From: JAAYJR01 sp964540755
GTDB lineage: Bacteria; Bacteroidota; Bacteroidia; Bacteroidales; Prolixibacteraceae
Length of the DNA stretch: 64,000 bases
Direction of reading: 5' to 3'
NCBI GenBank assembly: GCA_964540755.1
Contig: CAZIOB010000045.1
Span: 115,755 to 179,754, forward strand
Part shown: piece after piece, positions 8,954 through 16,485 of the stretch
How the letters are laid out: every line of letters starts with the position of its first letter
Numbering within the stretch: position 1 is the stretch's first letter
Position numbers and translations under genes: made by a program
The notes under the pieces: generated by a model
The model's database searches: none
Told to the model about the DNA's origin: nothing
The model's input: the letters and a program-made list of their open reading frames with translations, nothing else

Positions 8954-10282
8954 TTATTTTACGTCGCCTATCAATGTCGTCTGCGTACAACTTTTTATTA
9001 TGACCTGTACAATATCTCTTTCTTTATAATGATATCTTGGAAATACTGCCACCTTATTTTGTGAAGTCCGGCCAAAAAGCATTTCATCTGATTTTTTAGA
9101 CACGCCTTCTGCAAGAACGGTAAATGTTTTACCAATATCATTTTTATTGCTTTCCAGCGATATTTTGTTTTGAAGCTGAATGATTTCTTCGAGACGACGG
9201 TTTTTTATTCTTTCAGGAACGTCATTCTTCATGTATTTAGCGGCATATGTGCCCGGCCTTTCAGAATATTTAAACATAAAGGCCATATCAAATTTTACCT
9301 CTTCCATTAGTGACAGGGTTTGTGCATGGTCCTCTTCAGTCTCGGTACAAAATCCTGTAAAAATGTCTGTTGACAATCCGCATCCCGGCAGAATAGAACG
9401 TATAGCAGCTATGCGGTCAAGATACCATTCCCGGTCGTATTTCCTGTTCATAAGTTTAAGGATGCGGGAGCTTCCCGACTGGACAGGGAGATGGATATGC
9501 CGGCAGATATTGGGATACTCACTCATTTTATGCAGGAGCTTTTCTGAAATGTCTTTAGGATGTGATGTTGTAAATCGTATTCTCATTTCCGGCGCTGTTT
9601 TCGCCACACTTTCAATAAGGTCATGAAAATACACAGGTTTATCTTCTTCCCGGGAAAGCCATTTATATGAATTTACATTTTGACCAAGCAGTGAGACCTC
9701 CTTATAGCTTTTTTCATTCAGATCCCTTACCTCACTAAGAATGTCTTCAGTATCCCTGCTCCTTTCCCTGCCGCGGGTATATGGGACAATACAATATGTG
9801 CAGAAATTATTACAACCCCGGGTAATACTTACAAATCCCGATACAGACTTATCACCCATCCGAACAGGAGTTATTTTGTCATAGGTCTCAATAGTTGATA
9901 ATTTAATATTGCAGACTTTTTCTCCCTTTTCTGCTTTTTTCATAAGAGAAGGAAGATCACGATAAGCATCAGGTCCTGCTACCAGGTCGGCTGTCCCTGT
10001 TTCCAGAAATTTCCGGCCAACACGTTCTCCCATACAACCCAGTACCCCTATAATAATACTTTTATTTCTTTTTTTAAGTGCTTTATAATGATAAAGCCTT
10101 CCCCATACCCGTTGTTCCGCATTATCGCGCACCGAACAGGTATTAATGAAAATGGCATCAGCTTCTTCGGGTGACGAAACCAAATGGTAGTTATTTTCCT
10201 GCATAATGGCTGCAACCACTTCACTGTCAGCTACATTCATTTGACAGCCATAAGTTTCTATAAATATTTTTTTTGTATCCAT
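8954..10282 (-). CDS. miaB: tRNA-2-methylthio-N6-dimethylallyladenosine synthase
   Basis: Radical SAM enzyme that adds a methylthio group to isopentenyl-A37 of tRNAs reading UNN codons. The 442 residues show the MTTase N-terminal cluster cysteines Cys13 (TYGCQMN), Cys49 (NTCSVRDNAE) and Cys83 (GCMGER), then the radical SAM motif CNNFCTYC (Cys157, 161, 164), and a C-terminal TRAM-like domain ending in VIIKSCTQTTLIGD. The VRDNAEQ sequence after the second Cys separates MiaB from MtaB. It is a single gene, with a TAnnTTTG box (10297-10304) 14 nt before the start. A second methylthiotransferase, mtaB, is at 56473. Confidence 0.97.
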   Translation of the reverse strand: MDTKKIFIETYGCQMNVADSEVVAAIMQENNYHLVSSPEEADAIFINTCSVRDNAEQRVWGRLYHYKALKKRNKSIIIGVLGCMGERVGRKFLETGTADLVAGPDAYRDLPSLMKKAEKGEKVCNIKLSTIETYDKITPVRMGDKSVSGFVSITRGCNNFCTYCIVPYTRGRERSRDTEDILSEVRDLNEKSYKEVSLLGQNVNSYKWLSREEDKPVYFHDLIESVAKTAPEMRIRFTTSHPKDISEKLLHKMSEYPNICRHIHLPVQSGSSRILKLMNRKYDREWYLDRIAAIRSILPGCGLSTDIFTGFCTETEEDHAQTLSLMEEVKFDMAFMFKYSERPGTYAAKYMKNDVPERIKNRRLEEIIQLQNKISLESNKNDIGKTFTVLAEGVSKKSDEMLFGRTSQNKVAVFPRYHYKERDIVQVIIKSCTQTTLIGDVK

Positions 10283-10296
10283 TTTAAATTTAGATG

Positions 10297-10304
10297 CAAA
10301 TTTA
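10297..10304 (-). promoter_or_regulatory. putative -7 box of miaB
   Basis: TAAATTTG on the minus strand, 14 nt before the miaB ATG, so the leader would be only a few nucleotides long. No clear -33 TTTG at the usual distance, so this rests on one box. Confidence 0.35.
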
Positions 10305-10440
10305 GTTTATTTTGTTATAACAGCATTGGCCATGACTGTTCCATGCATGTTTTAACTGTGGGAGACTGAGTTTTAGATTATATTGCTTCTGTCTTCTAAA
10401 ACTTTTTGTATTTTTAGCTCGAAATTAAAAATATCATTTT

Positions 10441-11190
10441 ATGTCGGGACACAGTAAATGGTCAACAATTAAAAGGAAAAAGGGAGCGCTCGATGCCAGG
10501 CGGTCAAAGATATTTTCAAAGATTTCAAAGGAGATCACTGTTGCAGCCAAATTCGGGGGGCCTGATATTGATGCTAATCCAAGACTTCGCCTGGCAGTAC
10601 AGAATGCCAAGGGTCAGAATATGTCAAAGGATGTAATAGAAAGGGCTATTAACAAAGCTTCAAAAGATACATCGAACTTTGAGGAAATGACTTTCGAAGG
10701 CTACGGACCAGGAGGAATTGCGATTTTTGTGGAGTGTCTTTCTGATAATAATAACCGTACAGTGGGAAATGTGAGGGCAGCTTTTGCCAAACATAACGGT
10801 CATCTGGGGACTAATGGTTCTGTCGCTTTTCTTTTTGAAACAAAAGGAATCTTTGTTATCCCAAAGAATGAAAATATTGATGGTGAAGAGTTTGAACTGG
10901 AGATGATTGATGCCGGAGCCGAAGAGATTGAAGAGAATGAAGGGATAATTGAAGTGACTACTGCACTTGAAGATTTTGGAAATGTCTCCAAAAAACTGGA
11001 GGAGTTGGGAGTAGAACCTGAGAGTCAGGGTCTGCAAAGAATTCCTCTGACAACTACTACTCTTGATGTGGAGGATTCCAAGAAAGTCCTTAAGCTTGTT
11101 GAACGCCTTGAGGAAGATGATGATGTGCAGAATGTTTACCACAATCTTGAGTTTACCCCGGAACTGGAAGCAGCCCTTAATGAAGAATGA
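10441..11190 (+). CDS. yebC: YebC/PmpR family DNA-binding protein
   Basis: A 249-residue YebC/TACO1 family protein. Members are described as transcriptional regulators, and some help ribosomes translate proline stretches. The start MSGHSKWSTIKRKKGALDARR is the family signature. GGPDIDANPRLRLAVQNAK and ERAINKASK follow, with the three-domain length typical of the family (about 240-250). The C-terminus is acidic. It is followed after 1 nt by the SPOR gene and then purF with overlap, which suggests one transcript. Confidence 0.95.
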   Translation: MSGHSKWSTIKRKKGALDARRSKIFSKISKEITVAAKFGGPDIDANPRLRLAVQNAKGQNMSKDVIERAINKASKDTSNFEEMTFEGYGPGGIAIFVECLSDNNNRTVGNVRAAFAKHNGHLGTNGSVAFLFETKGIFVIPKNENIDGEEFELEMIDAGAEEIEENEGIIEVTTALEDFGNVSKKLEELGVEPESQGLQRIPLTTTTLDVEDSKKVLKLVERLEEDDDVQNVYHNLEFTPELEAALNEE

Positions 11191-11191
11191 T

Positions 11192-11671
11192 ATGATGATG
11201 AAGCTGGTTTTTTTAATTATATCGGGTTTATTATATTTCCAGGTATCTGTGAGCCAGTCCTTGCAGGATAATGATATACAGTATGGCAGTGAAGAGATTC
11301 CTATTCTGGAGAACCTTACTATAAACCAGGATTCCTGTATTAAAAAGATGCTTCAATGGCATATTGAAAATAATAAAATTAGGGAAGGTATGGAAGGTTA
11401 TCTCGTTGAAATATTTTTTAGTTCTGCATTAAATGCAAGAGAAATGGCCAATGAAAAAAAAATAAAATTTTTATCCCTTTATCCCGATTATAATGTTCAT
11501 ATTATATATAGCGCGCCGAATTTCAGGGTACGCATTGGAGATTTCAGGACAAAGAGCGAAGCATTGAAGCTCTATAAGAAGATACAAAATGATTTTCCCG
11601 GTGCATTTATTGTGCCCGGGATAATTGATTTTCCATTGCTGAAAGCAGAAGGATATGAGCGATCAGATTAA
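11192..11671 (+). CDS. secreted SPOR-domain protein
   Basis: A 159-residue protein with an N-terminal hydrophobic signal (MMMKLVFLIISGLLYFQVSVSQ) and a C-terminal SPOR-like domain (about 80-150: GYLVEIFFSSALNAREMANE, then FRVRIGDFRTKSEALKLYKK). SPOR domains bind denuded peptidoglycan glycan strands, often at division sites. I place the start at the ATG run at 11192-11200, right after the yebC stop, because the signal peptide begins there; a reading frame open further upstream overlaps yebC and is not needed. The 3' end overlaps purF by 17 nt. The periplasmic location is inferred from the signal peptide. Confidence 0.8.
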   Translation: MMMKLVFLIISGLLYFQVSVSQSLQDNDIQYGSEEIPILENLTINQDSCIKKMLQWHIENNKIREGMEGYLVEIFFSSALNAREMANEKKIKFLSLYPDYNVHIIYSAPNFRVRIGDFRTKSEALKLYKKIQNDFPGAFIVPGIIDFPLLKAEGYERSD

Positions 11672-13553
11672 TCATGAATGTGGTATAGCGCTAATAAGGT
11701 TGCTTAAGCCATTATCGTATTACCGGGAAAAATACGGTACATGGAAATATGGGCTTGATAAGTTGTATCTTCTTATGGAAAAACAACATAACAGGGGCCA
11801 GGACGGGGCAGGAATTGTATGTATAAAGAAGGATCTTGAGCCAGGGAACTCTTATATCAGCAGGTACCGGTCGGTTGACCCGAATCCTATTTTTGATGTT
11901 TTTAATAAAATTACCAAACCACTAAACAGATCTGTTTCCAAGGGCATTGACGTCGAAGATTGTGACTGGGCTTATCAACATTGTTCTTTTGCCGGAGAAC
12001 TTTATTTAGGCCATCTGCGTTACGGCACTTTCGGGAAAAACATACTTGAACTTGTTCATCCGGTTATGCGACAAAACAATTGGAAGACGAGGAACCTGGT
12101 ACTCGCGGGTAATTTTAACCTTACCAATACTGATGAGCTTTTTAAAGTCTTAATAGAACTCGGACAGCATCCAAAGGCATATACCGACACGGTAACTGTA
12201 CTGGAGAAAGTTGGTCATTTCCTCGATGAGGAAAATCAATTATTATTCAGGCAGTATAAGAATAAAGGTTATGAAAATTACGATATTTCACCTCTTATCG
12301 AGGAGAATCTTGATATTCGGAATATTCTTGAGAGAGCTACCAGGGATTGGGATGGTGGTTACGTAGTAGCAGGATTAATAGGTCATGGTGATGCTTTTGT
12401 AATACGTGATCCATGGGGCATAAGATCAGCTCATTATTACTATGACGACGAGATTGTTGTTGTGGCTTCCGAGCGCCCTGTAATTCAAACGGCAATTAAT
12501 GTCAGATGGGACGAGGTACATGAAATTCCCCCGGGAGAGGCACTGATTATTAAAAAGAATGGTAATATCAGCCTAAAGATTATACGTAATCCTTATAAAA
12601 AGACTTCATGTTCATTTGAACGTATATATTTTTCAAGGGGAAGCGACAGAAATATTTATCTTGAACGAAAAGAGTTAGGCAGACTTCTCAGTCCGGTTAT
12701 TTTGAAGACAGTTAATTATGATCTGGAGAATACCGTTTTTTCTTATATCCCAAATACGTCAGAGACTGCTTTTTACGGTATGATCGAGGGTATCCGCCAT
12801 TATTTTGCCGGTTGGAAACTTGAGAAGTTGAAAAACAGGCAGGAAAAATTAACCGATGAGGAGATAAAAAAGATAATATTACTGGCACCACGGGTAGAGA
12901 ATATTGCTATCAAAGATGTTAAGCTGAGGACTTTTATAGCCGATGATGCCAGCAGGGAGGATTTGGTGGCTCATGTATATGATGTTACTTATGGTGTTAT
13001 CCGCAACAATCAGGATACACTTGTGGTTATAGATGATTCTATTGTGAGGGGGACAACATTGAAGAATAGTATATTACGAATACTAGGCCGGTTGAAGCCT
13101 AAAAAGATTGTCGTTGTATCATCATCACCACAAATTCGTTATCCCGATTGTTACGGAATTGACATGACAAGAATTGAGAAGTTTATCGCTTTTAATGCAG
13201 CAATAGAGTTGTTGAAAGAGACCGGAAATGAATCGCTTATTCATGAAGTATATAAAAAATGTAAAGAACAGGAAAATCTTCCTAAAGAAGAGATGGTTAA
13301 TTTTGTTTGTGATATATACAAACCTTTTACTGACGAACAGATATCCTCTAAAATTGCCGAATTGTTGAAGCCTGATGATTGTGAAGCTGAAGTGGAGATA
13401 GTATTTCAGTCGGTTGACAATTTGCATAAGGCTTGTCCGAATGATAAAGGAGACTGGTATTTTACCGGTAATTATCCTACTCCCGGCGGCAACAGGGTCG
13501 TCAATTCTTCCTTCATTAATTATATAGAAGGTAAAGATATCAGGGCTTATTAG
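11655..13553 (+). CDS. amidophosphoribosyltransferase-like protein (PurF family, large Bacteroidota form)
   Basis: PurF makes 5-phosphoribosylamine from PRPP and glutamine, the first step of purine synthesis. The 632 residues have a class II glutamine amidotransferase domain with the likely nucleophile Cys9 (NHECGIALI) after an eight-residue leader, then QHNRGQDGAGI. The C-terminal phosphoribosyltransferase domain holds VVIDDSIVRGTT (about 457-468), the PRPP-binding loop. It is longer than the ~470-500 residue classical PurF, with extra segments around residues 90-220 and at the C-terminus, as in a Bacteroidota subgroup. Whether it is the purine enzyme or a paralogue cannot be decided here. 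It ends the yebC-SPOR-purF unit. Confidence 0.88.
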   Translation: MSDQINHECGIALIRLLKPLSYYREKYGTWKYGLDKLYLLMEKQHNRGQDGAGIVCIKKDLEPGNSYISRYRSVDPNPIFDVFNKITKPLNRSVSKGIDVEDCDWAYQHCSFAGELYLGHLRYGTFGKNILELVHPVMRQNNWKTRNLVLAGNFNLTNTDELFKVLIELGQHPKAYTDTVTVLEKVGHFLDEENQLLFRQYKNKGYENYDISPLIEENLDIRNILERATRDWDGGYVVAGLIGHGDAFVIRDPWGIRSAHYYYDDEIVVVASERPVIQTAINVRWDEVHEIPPGEALIIKKNGNISLKIIRNPYKKTSCSFERIYFSRGSDRNIYLERKELGRLLSPVILKTVNYDLENTVFSYIPNTSETAFYGMIEGIRHYFAGWKLEKLKNRQEKLTDEEIKKIILLAPRVENIAIKDVKLRTFIADDASREDLVAHVYDVTYGVIRNNQDTLVVIDDSIVRGTTLKNSILRILGRLKPKKIVVVSSSPQIRYPDCYGIDMTRIEKFIAFNAAIELLKETGNESLIHEVYKKCKEQENLPKEEMVNFVCDIYKPFTDEQISSKIAELLKPDDCEAEVEIVFQSVDNLHKACPNDKGDWYFTGNYPTPGGNRVVNSSFINYIEGKDIRAY

Positions 13554-13664
13554 TTTTTCATCAGCATTGCTCTTTGTTTTTGTCTTACCCTTCCTGTATC
13601 AGATTCCCTTTGCTGGAATATTTTATGGATCTCTGATTGAACAGGGGCGGCAGAGGAATGCCTT

Positions 13665-14438
13665 TCAGAACTTTACTCCCGATAAATAAAAGACTATATT
13701 CAGGATTATGTAGAACAGAACAGAGAGTGCAAGGCCGTAAACATTCAAAAAAGCCAGGAGTAGGAGAGAGATCAGAAGGAAGAGGTAACGATACCAGTTG
13801 TCCCTGAATTTAAAATTTGTAAATTTCAGTGAGAACATAGGAAGGCTGATAACCATCATTCCTGATATGAACAGGTTAAGAAGGATCAGGTTAGGTGTGG
13901 AATAGAACAGATTAAAAATCTCCTTATGGCTGGGAAACTGGAGCATCAATCCGAGAGATGCCCAAAAAAGTCCGTTGGCAGGAATGGGAAGTCCCCTGAA
14001 AAAAGGCCTGCTACTATGTTCAATATTATAACGGCCAAGTCTTACAGCCCCCAGAACCGGCATTAACAATGCTGAAAAAAGTATCAGCCACTGATCCAGG
14101 CTTGCTGAGATATCATAGACAGGCTGGTTTTGTTTGAATAATGAAAATTCAAGCATCGTGAAAAGTATGGTTGCCGGCGCCAGTCCGAACGATACCAGAT
14201 CAGCAAGAGAATCCAACTGTTTGCCAAATTCTGAAAAAGAATTCAAAAGGCGTGCAACAAAACCATCAAGGAAATCAAAAACTGCAGCCATACAAATAAA
14301 TATTCCAGCCCATATAAGATGGCCGTCAACTGCGAACAACAAAGCAATGGAACCTGAAATAAGATTCAGGGCTGTTATTATATTTGGCAATTGTCTGATC
14401 ACATCCGGTATATTAAGGAATTTATTAAGTAGTTGCAA
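13665..14438 (-). CDS. pssA: CDP-diacylglycerol--serine O-phosphatidyltransferase
   Basis: Makes phosphatidylserine from CDP-diacylglycerol and serine in the inner membrane. The CDP-alcohol phosphotransferase signature DG-x2-AR-x8-G-x3-D-x3-D is complete, starting at the DG of DFLDGFVARL and running to DSLAD. The 257-residue protein has about eight hydrophobic segments. It is the last gene of the leftward cdsA-psd-pssA set and overlaps psd by 14 nt, so the three steps of phosphatidylethanolamine synthesis are adjacent. Length is normal for the class II enzyme. Confidence 0.95.
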   Translation of the reverse strand: MQLLNKFLNIPDVIRQLPNIITALNLISGSIALLFAVDGHLIWAGIFICMAAVFDFLDGFVARLLNSFSEFGKQLDSLADLVSFGLAPATILFTMLEFSLFKQNQPVYDISASLDQWLILFSALLMPVLGAVRLGRYNIEHSSRPFFRGLPIPANGLFWASLGLMLQFPSHKEIFNLFYSTPNLILLNLFISGMMVISLPMFSLKFTNFKFRDNWYRYLFLLISLLLLAFLNVYGLALSVLFYIILNIVFYLSGVKF

Positions 14439-15111
14439 TAACAGTTACATTACTGACAGATTTTTGATGCAGCTCAACGTTAATTTTGAAATCGAGAGGC
14501 AGAAATAAATCCACACGGGAACCAAATTTGATAAATCCGTATTCCTCACCCTGTTCCACCTTATCTCCCGGTTTTTTATATGTTACGATCCTTTGGGCTA
14601 CTGTCCCTGCAATTTGACGTGCCATAATTTCTGTGCCATTTATCATTTTAAAAACTGTTGAGCAGCGTTCGTTCTTTTCCGATGATTTTTTCACAAAAGC
14701 AGGATAAAAAGCGCCTTTTATATATTTTTGATATACAATCTCACCGACAACAGGGGCAAAGTTTTGATGGATATCTATAATGGACATAAAAATAGAAACC
14801 TGCAGTCTTTCTTCTTTGAAATATTCTTTTTCAAAAATCTTGATTATCTCAACAATTTCTCCGTCGGCCGGGGATAAAATATGGTTCTCGTTTTTGGCAA
14901 CTTTTCTGTCAGCAATTCTGAAAAAATGAACAACAAGAAAGGCAGTAACAGCAGATAATATCAGAATAGAATATTTAATCCACCCGTTGTTTAAAGATAA
15001 CAATACTGAAATATCTGCTATAATCAATATCAGTATTATCCATGGTATAATTTTTTTACCTTCTTTATGAATCCTCATCTTTGAATAATTTTTAATAATC
15101 TGCCAAGTCAT
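14425..15111 (-). CDS. psd: phosphatidylserine decarboxylase, short form
   Basis: Makes phosphatidylethanolamine from phosphatidylserine using a pyruvoyl group formed by self-cleavage. The 228-residue protein has two N-terminal membrane segments (about 22-42 and 47-64), then SPADGEIVEI, FMSIIDIHQNFAP (catalytic His region) and FIKFGSRVDLFLP, where Gly197-Ser198 is the predicted cleavage pair (the LGST position of E. coli Psd). This is the short, archaeal-like form usual in Bacteroidota. It overlaps pssA. Repeat copy 2 separates it from cdsA. Confidence 0.94.
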   Translation of the reverse strand: MTWQIIKNYSKMRIHKEGKKIIPWIILILIIADISVLLSLNNGWIKYSILILSAVTAFLVVHFFRIADRKVAKNENHILSPADGEIVEIIKIFEKEYFKEERLQVSIFMSIIDIHQNFAPVVGEIVYQKYIKGAFYPAFVKKSSEKNERCSTVFKMINGTEIMARQIAGTVAQRIVTYKKPGDKVEQGEEYGFIKFGSRVDLFLPLDFKINVELHQKSVSNVTVIATT

Positions 15112-15152
15112 CTTTGCGGATTTTTTCTTAACCTTTTTATGTTATTGTATAA

Positions 15153-15246
15153 AAGAAACAAGCATGATTGTATAATCACACAAGAGCATGATTAAAACAT
15201 ATGCAGGTTCCATATGATACCTTTGAAAATATTTAATTTTAATCAT
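15153..15246 (-). repeat. dispersed intergenic element, copy 2 (type A)
   Basis: Inverse orientation: on the minus strand it reads ATGATTAAAATTAAATATTT, GGAACCTGCATATGTTTTAA, then a TGATTATACAATCA hairpin and ATGCTTGTTTC. It fills nearly the whole 140-nt gap between cdsA and psd. Its left (leader) end lies 6 nt from the cdsA stop and points away from psd, so here it cannot serve as psd leader. The promoter-like box TACCTTTG is exact in this copy. Confidence 0.85.
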
Positions 15247-15251
15247 TAATT

Positions 15252-16085
15252 TCATATTTTAAGGTTTCCTGATAAGGCCAGCCAGGCAAAAATAGCAGGT
15301 ATTATAAACAGCAGACTGTCAAGGCGGTCCAGCAAACCACCGTGTCCCGGTAAAATATTTCCTGAATCCTTTACATTGATTTCACGTTTTATTTTCGATT
15401 CAAAGAAATCGCCAAGGGTTCCGGCTATGACACAAAATATAGCAATTATAAGCCATTCGGAAATAGTTTCCGAATTAAATATTACAGCATTTAAGACAGC
15501 CATTACCATGGCAAAAACAGTTCCGGTAATTAATCCTTCCCATGTTTTTTGGGGTGAAATTCTATCATGGATCTTATGTTTACCAAACAGGGAACCAGAG
15601 AGAAAGGCAAAAGTATCATAGATCCATGTTATAAAAAATATACCTATGAGTGTCCGGGGATAAAACAGATGTTTTTCCGGATATCCGGGAAATACTATGA
15701 AATTCATCAGGCTGAATGGAACTGCGATATAAATGAATCCCATAAGCGTTATGGCGCTATCCTGAATTACACTGTAATTTTTTTTAAAAATGTCGAAAAG
15801 GAAGATAAATATCAACGCCGGGACAAATATTAAAAAAGAGTTACGTGGAAGCAATCCGTATGCGGTTCCGAAGCAAATTGCGAACAGCATAACACCCAGT
15901 ATAAGTCCTCCGCTTCCGGGACATGAAACGGATTCTTTTTTCATCAGTCTGTAAAATTCTTTTTGGGTAAAAAAGAGCAGGGCGCCAAATACAATTGCAA
16001 ATATCAGGGGATGGAATGAAACTCCGCCAATCATTAATACAACATATACTACTCCTGTAATACTGCGCTTCAATAATTTATTCAC
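15252..16085 (-). CDS. cdsA: phosphatidate cytidylyltransferase
   Basis: Makes CDP-diacylglycerol from CTP and phosphatidic acid, the entry to bacterial phospholipids. The 277 residues have about eight membrane segments and the CDS signature in the C-terminal half: SPQKTWEGLITG, then ESKIKREINVKDSGNILPGHGG, which fits S-x-K-R-x4-K-D-x-G-x2-LP-x-HGG. It overlaps the start region of the DUF2007 gene's end by 8 nt and supplies substrate to the next enzyme, PssA, encoded 0.8 kb downstream. The order ftsH-DUF2007-cdsA-psd-pssA recurs in Bacteroidales. Confidence 0.96.
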   Translation of the reverse strand: MNKLLKRSITGVVYVVLMIGGVSFHPLIFAIVFGALLFFTQKEFYRLMKKESVSCPGSGGLILGVMLFAICFGTAYGLLPRNSFLIFVPALIFIFLFDIFKKNYSVIQDSAITLMGFIYIAVPFSLMNFIVFPGYPEKHLFYPRTLIGIFFITWIYDTFAFLSGSLFGKHKIHDRISPQKTWEGLITGTVFAMVMAVLNAVIFNSETISEWLIIAIFCVIAGTLGDFFESKIKREINVKDSGNILPGHGGLLDRLDSLLFIIPAIFAWLALSGNLKI

Positions 16086-16287
16086 TTTTTAATTTTTTTA
16101 AAAGTGATAAAGCCTTTGTATAGTCAGCTTCAGGAACATAAATCTGATAATCTCCAAACGTTTTGTATGCTGTATCCTGCTGATCAAGGATTACCGCACT
16201 GATACCATTATTTTCGAGTATATCCTTAGCTATACTGGCTTTATATTCATGTGCAGTCATATAAACTTCTTTCCATTCTTTTTCCAT
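16078..16287 (-). CDS. DUF2007-type small protein
   Basis: A 69-residue soluble protein. VYMTAHEYKASIAKDILENNGISAVILDQQ and YQIYVPEADYTKALSLLKK show the alternating beta-alpha pattern of DUF2007 (putative signal-transducing) proteins, a ferredoxin-like fold of unknown role. The 8-nt overlap with cdsA indicates co-translation. A TACATTTG box lies upstream at 16331-16338, and repeat copy 3 lies between it and ftsH. Confidence 0.78.
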   Translation of the reverse strand: MEKEWKEVYMTAHEYKASIAKDILENNGISAVILDQQDTAYKTFGDYQIYVPEADYTKALSLLKKLKSE

Positions 16288-16330
16288 TGCTTTGTTCTTT
16301 CGTCTGTTGATATCTGTTTTTTAACGATCA

Positions 16331-16338
16331 CAAATGTA
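16331..16338 (-). promoter_or_regulatory. putative -7 box for DUF2007-cdsA
   Basis: TACATTTG on the minus strand matches TAnnTTTG, 43 nt before the DUF2007 start and just downstream of repeat copy 3. No -33 TTTG at the usual spacing. If active, it would give cdsA expression independent of ftsH. Confidence 0.3.
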
Positions 16339-16386
16339 ACCTGCCGTTATATATTATATGTTTTAACAACAACTCAGGGCTAGTTT

Positions 16387-16485
16387 CATATTATTAAAAT
16401 TAATTATTTTTAAAGGTATAGTATGGAACTCGCATGTATTTTAATATTCCCCCTGGGTGTAAATATTTTACATGCTCGTTTCATT
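16387..16485 (+). repeat. dispersed intergenic element, copy 3 (type B)
   Basis: Begins CATATTATTAAAATTAATTA, continues GGAACTCGCATGTATTTTAA and ends ATGCTCGTTTCATT. The second hairpin is the type B form, TGTAAA-TAT-TTTACA. The right end overlaps the ftsH stop: the TGA is the complement of TCA at 16481-16483 inside the conserved GTTTCATT. On the minus strand the left-end ATG (16387-16389) opens only an eight-codon frame ending at 16363. The promoter-like position reads TACCTTTA. Confidence 0.87.

Noticed and set aside
10310..10370. Ninth repeat copy upstream of miaB (ATGCATGTTTTAAC)
   Set aside because: It shares only a short stretch with the element; neither hairpin nor end block is present.
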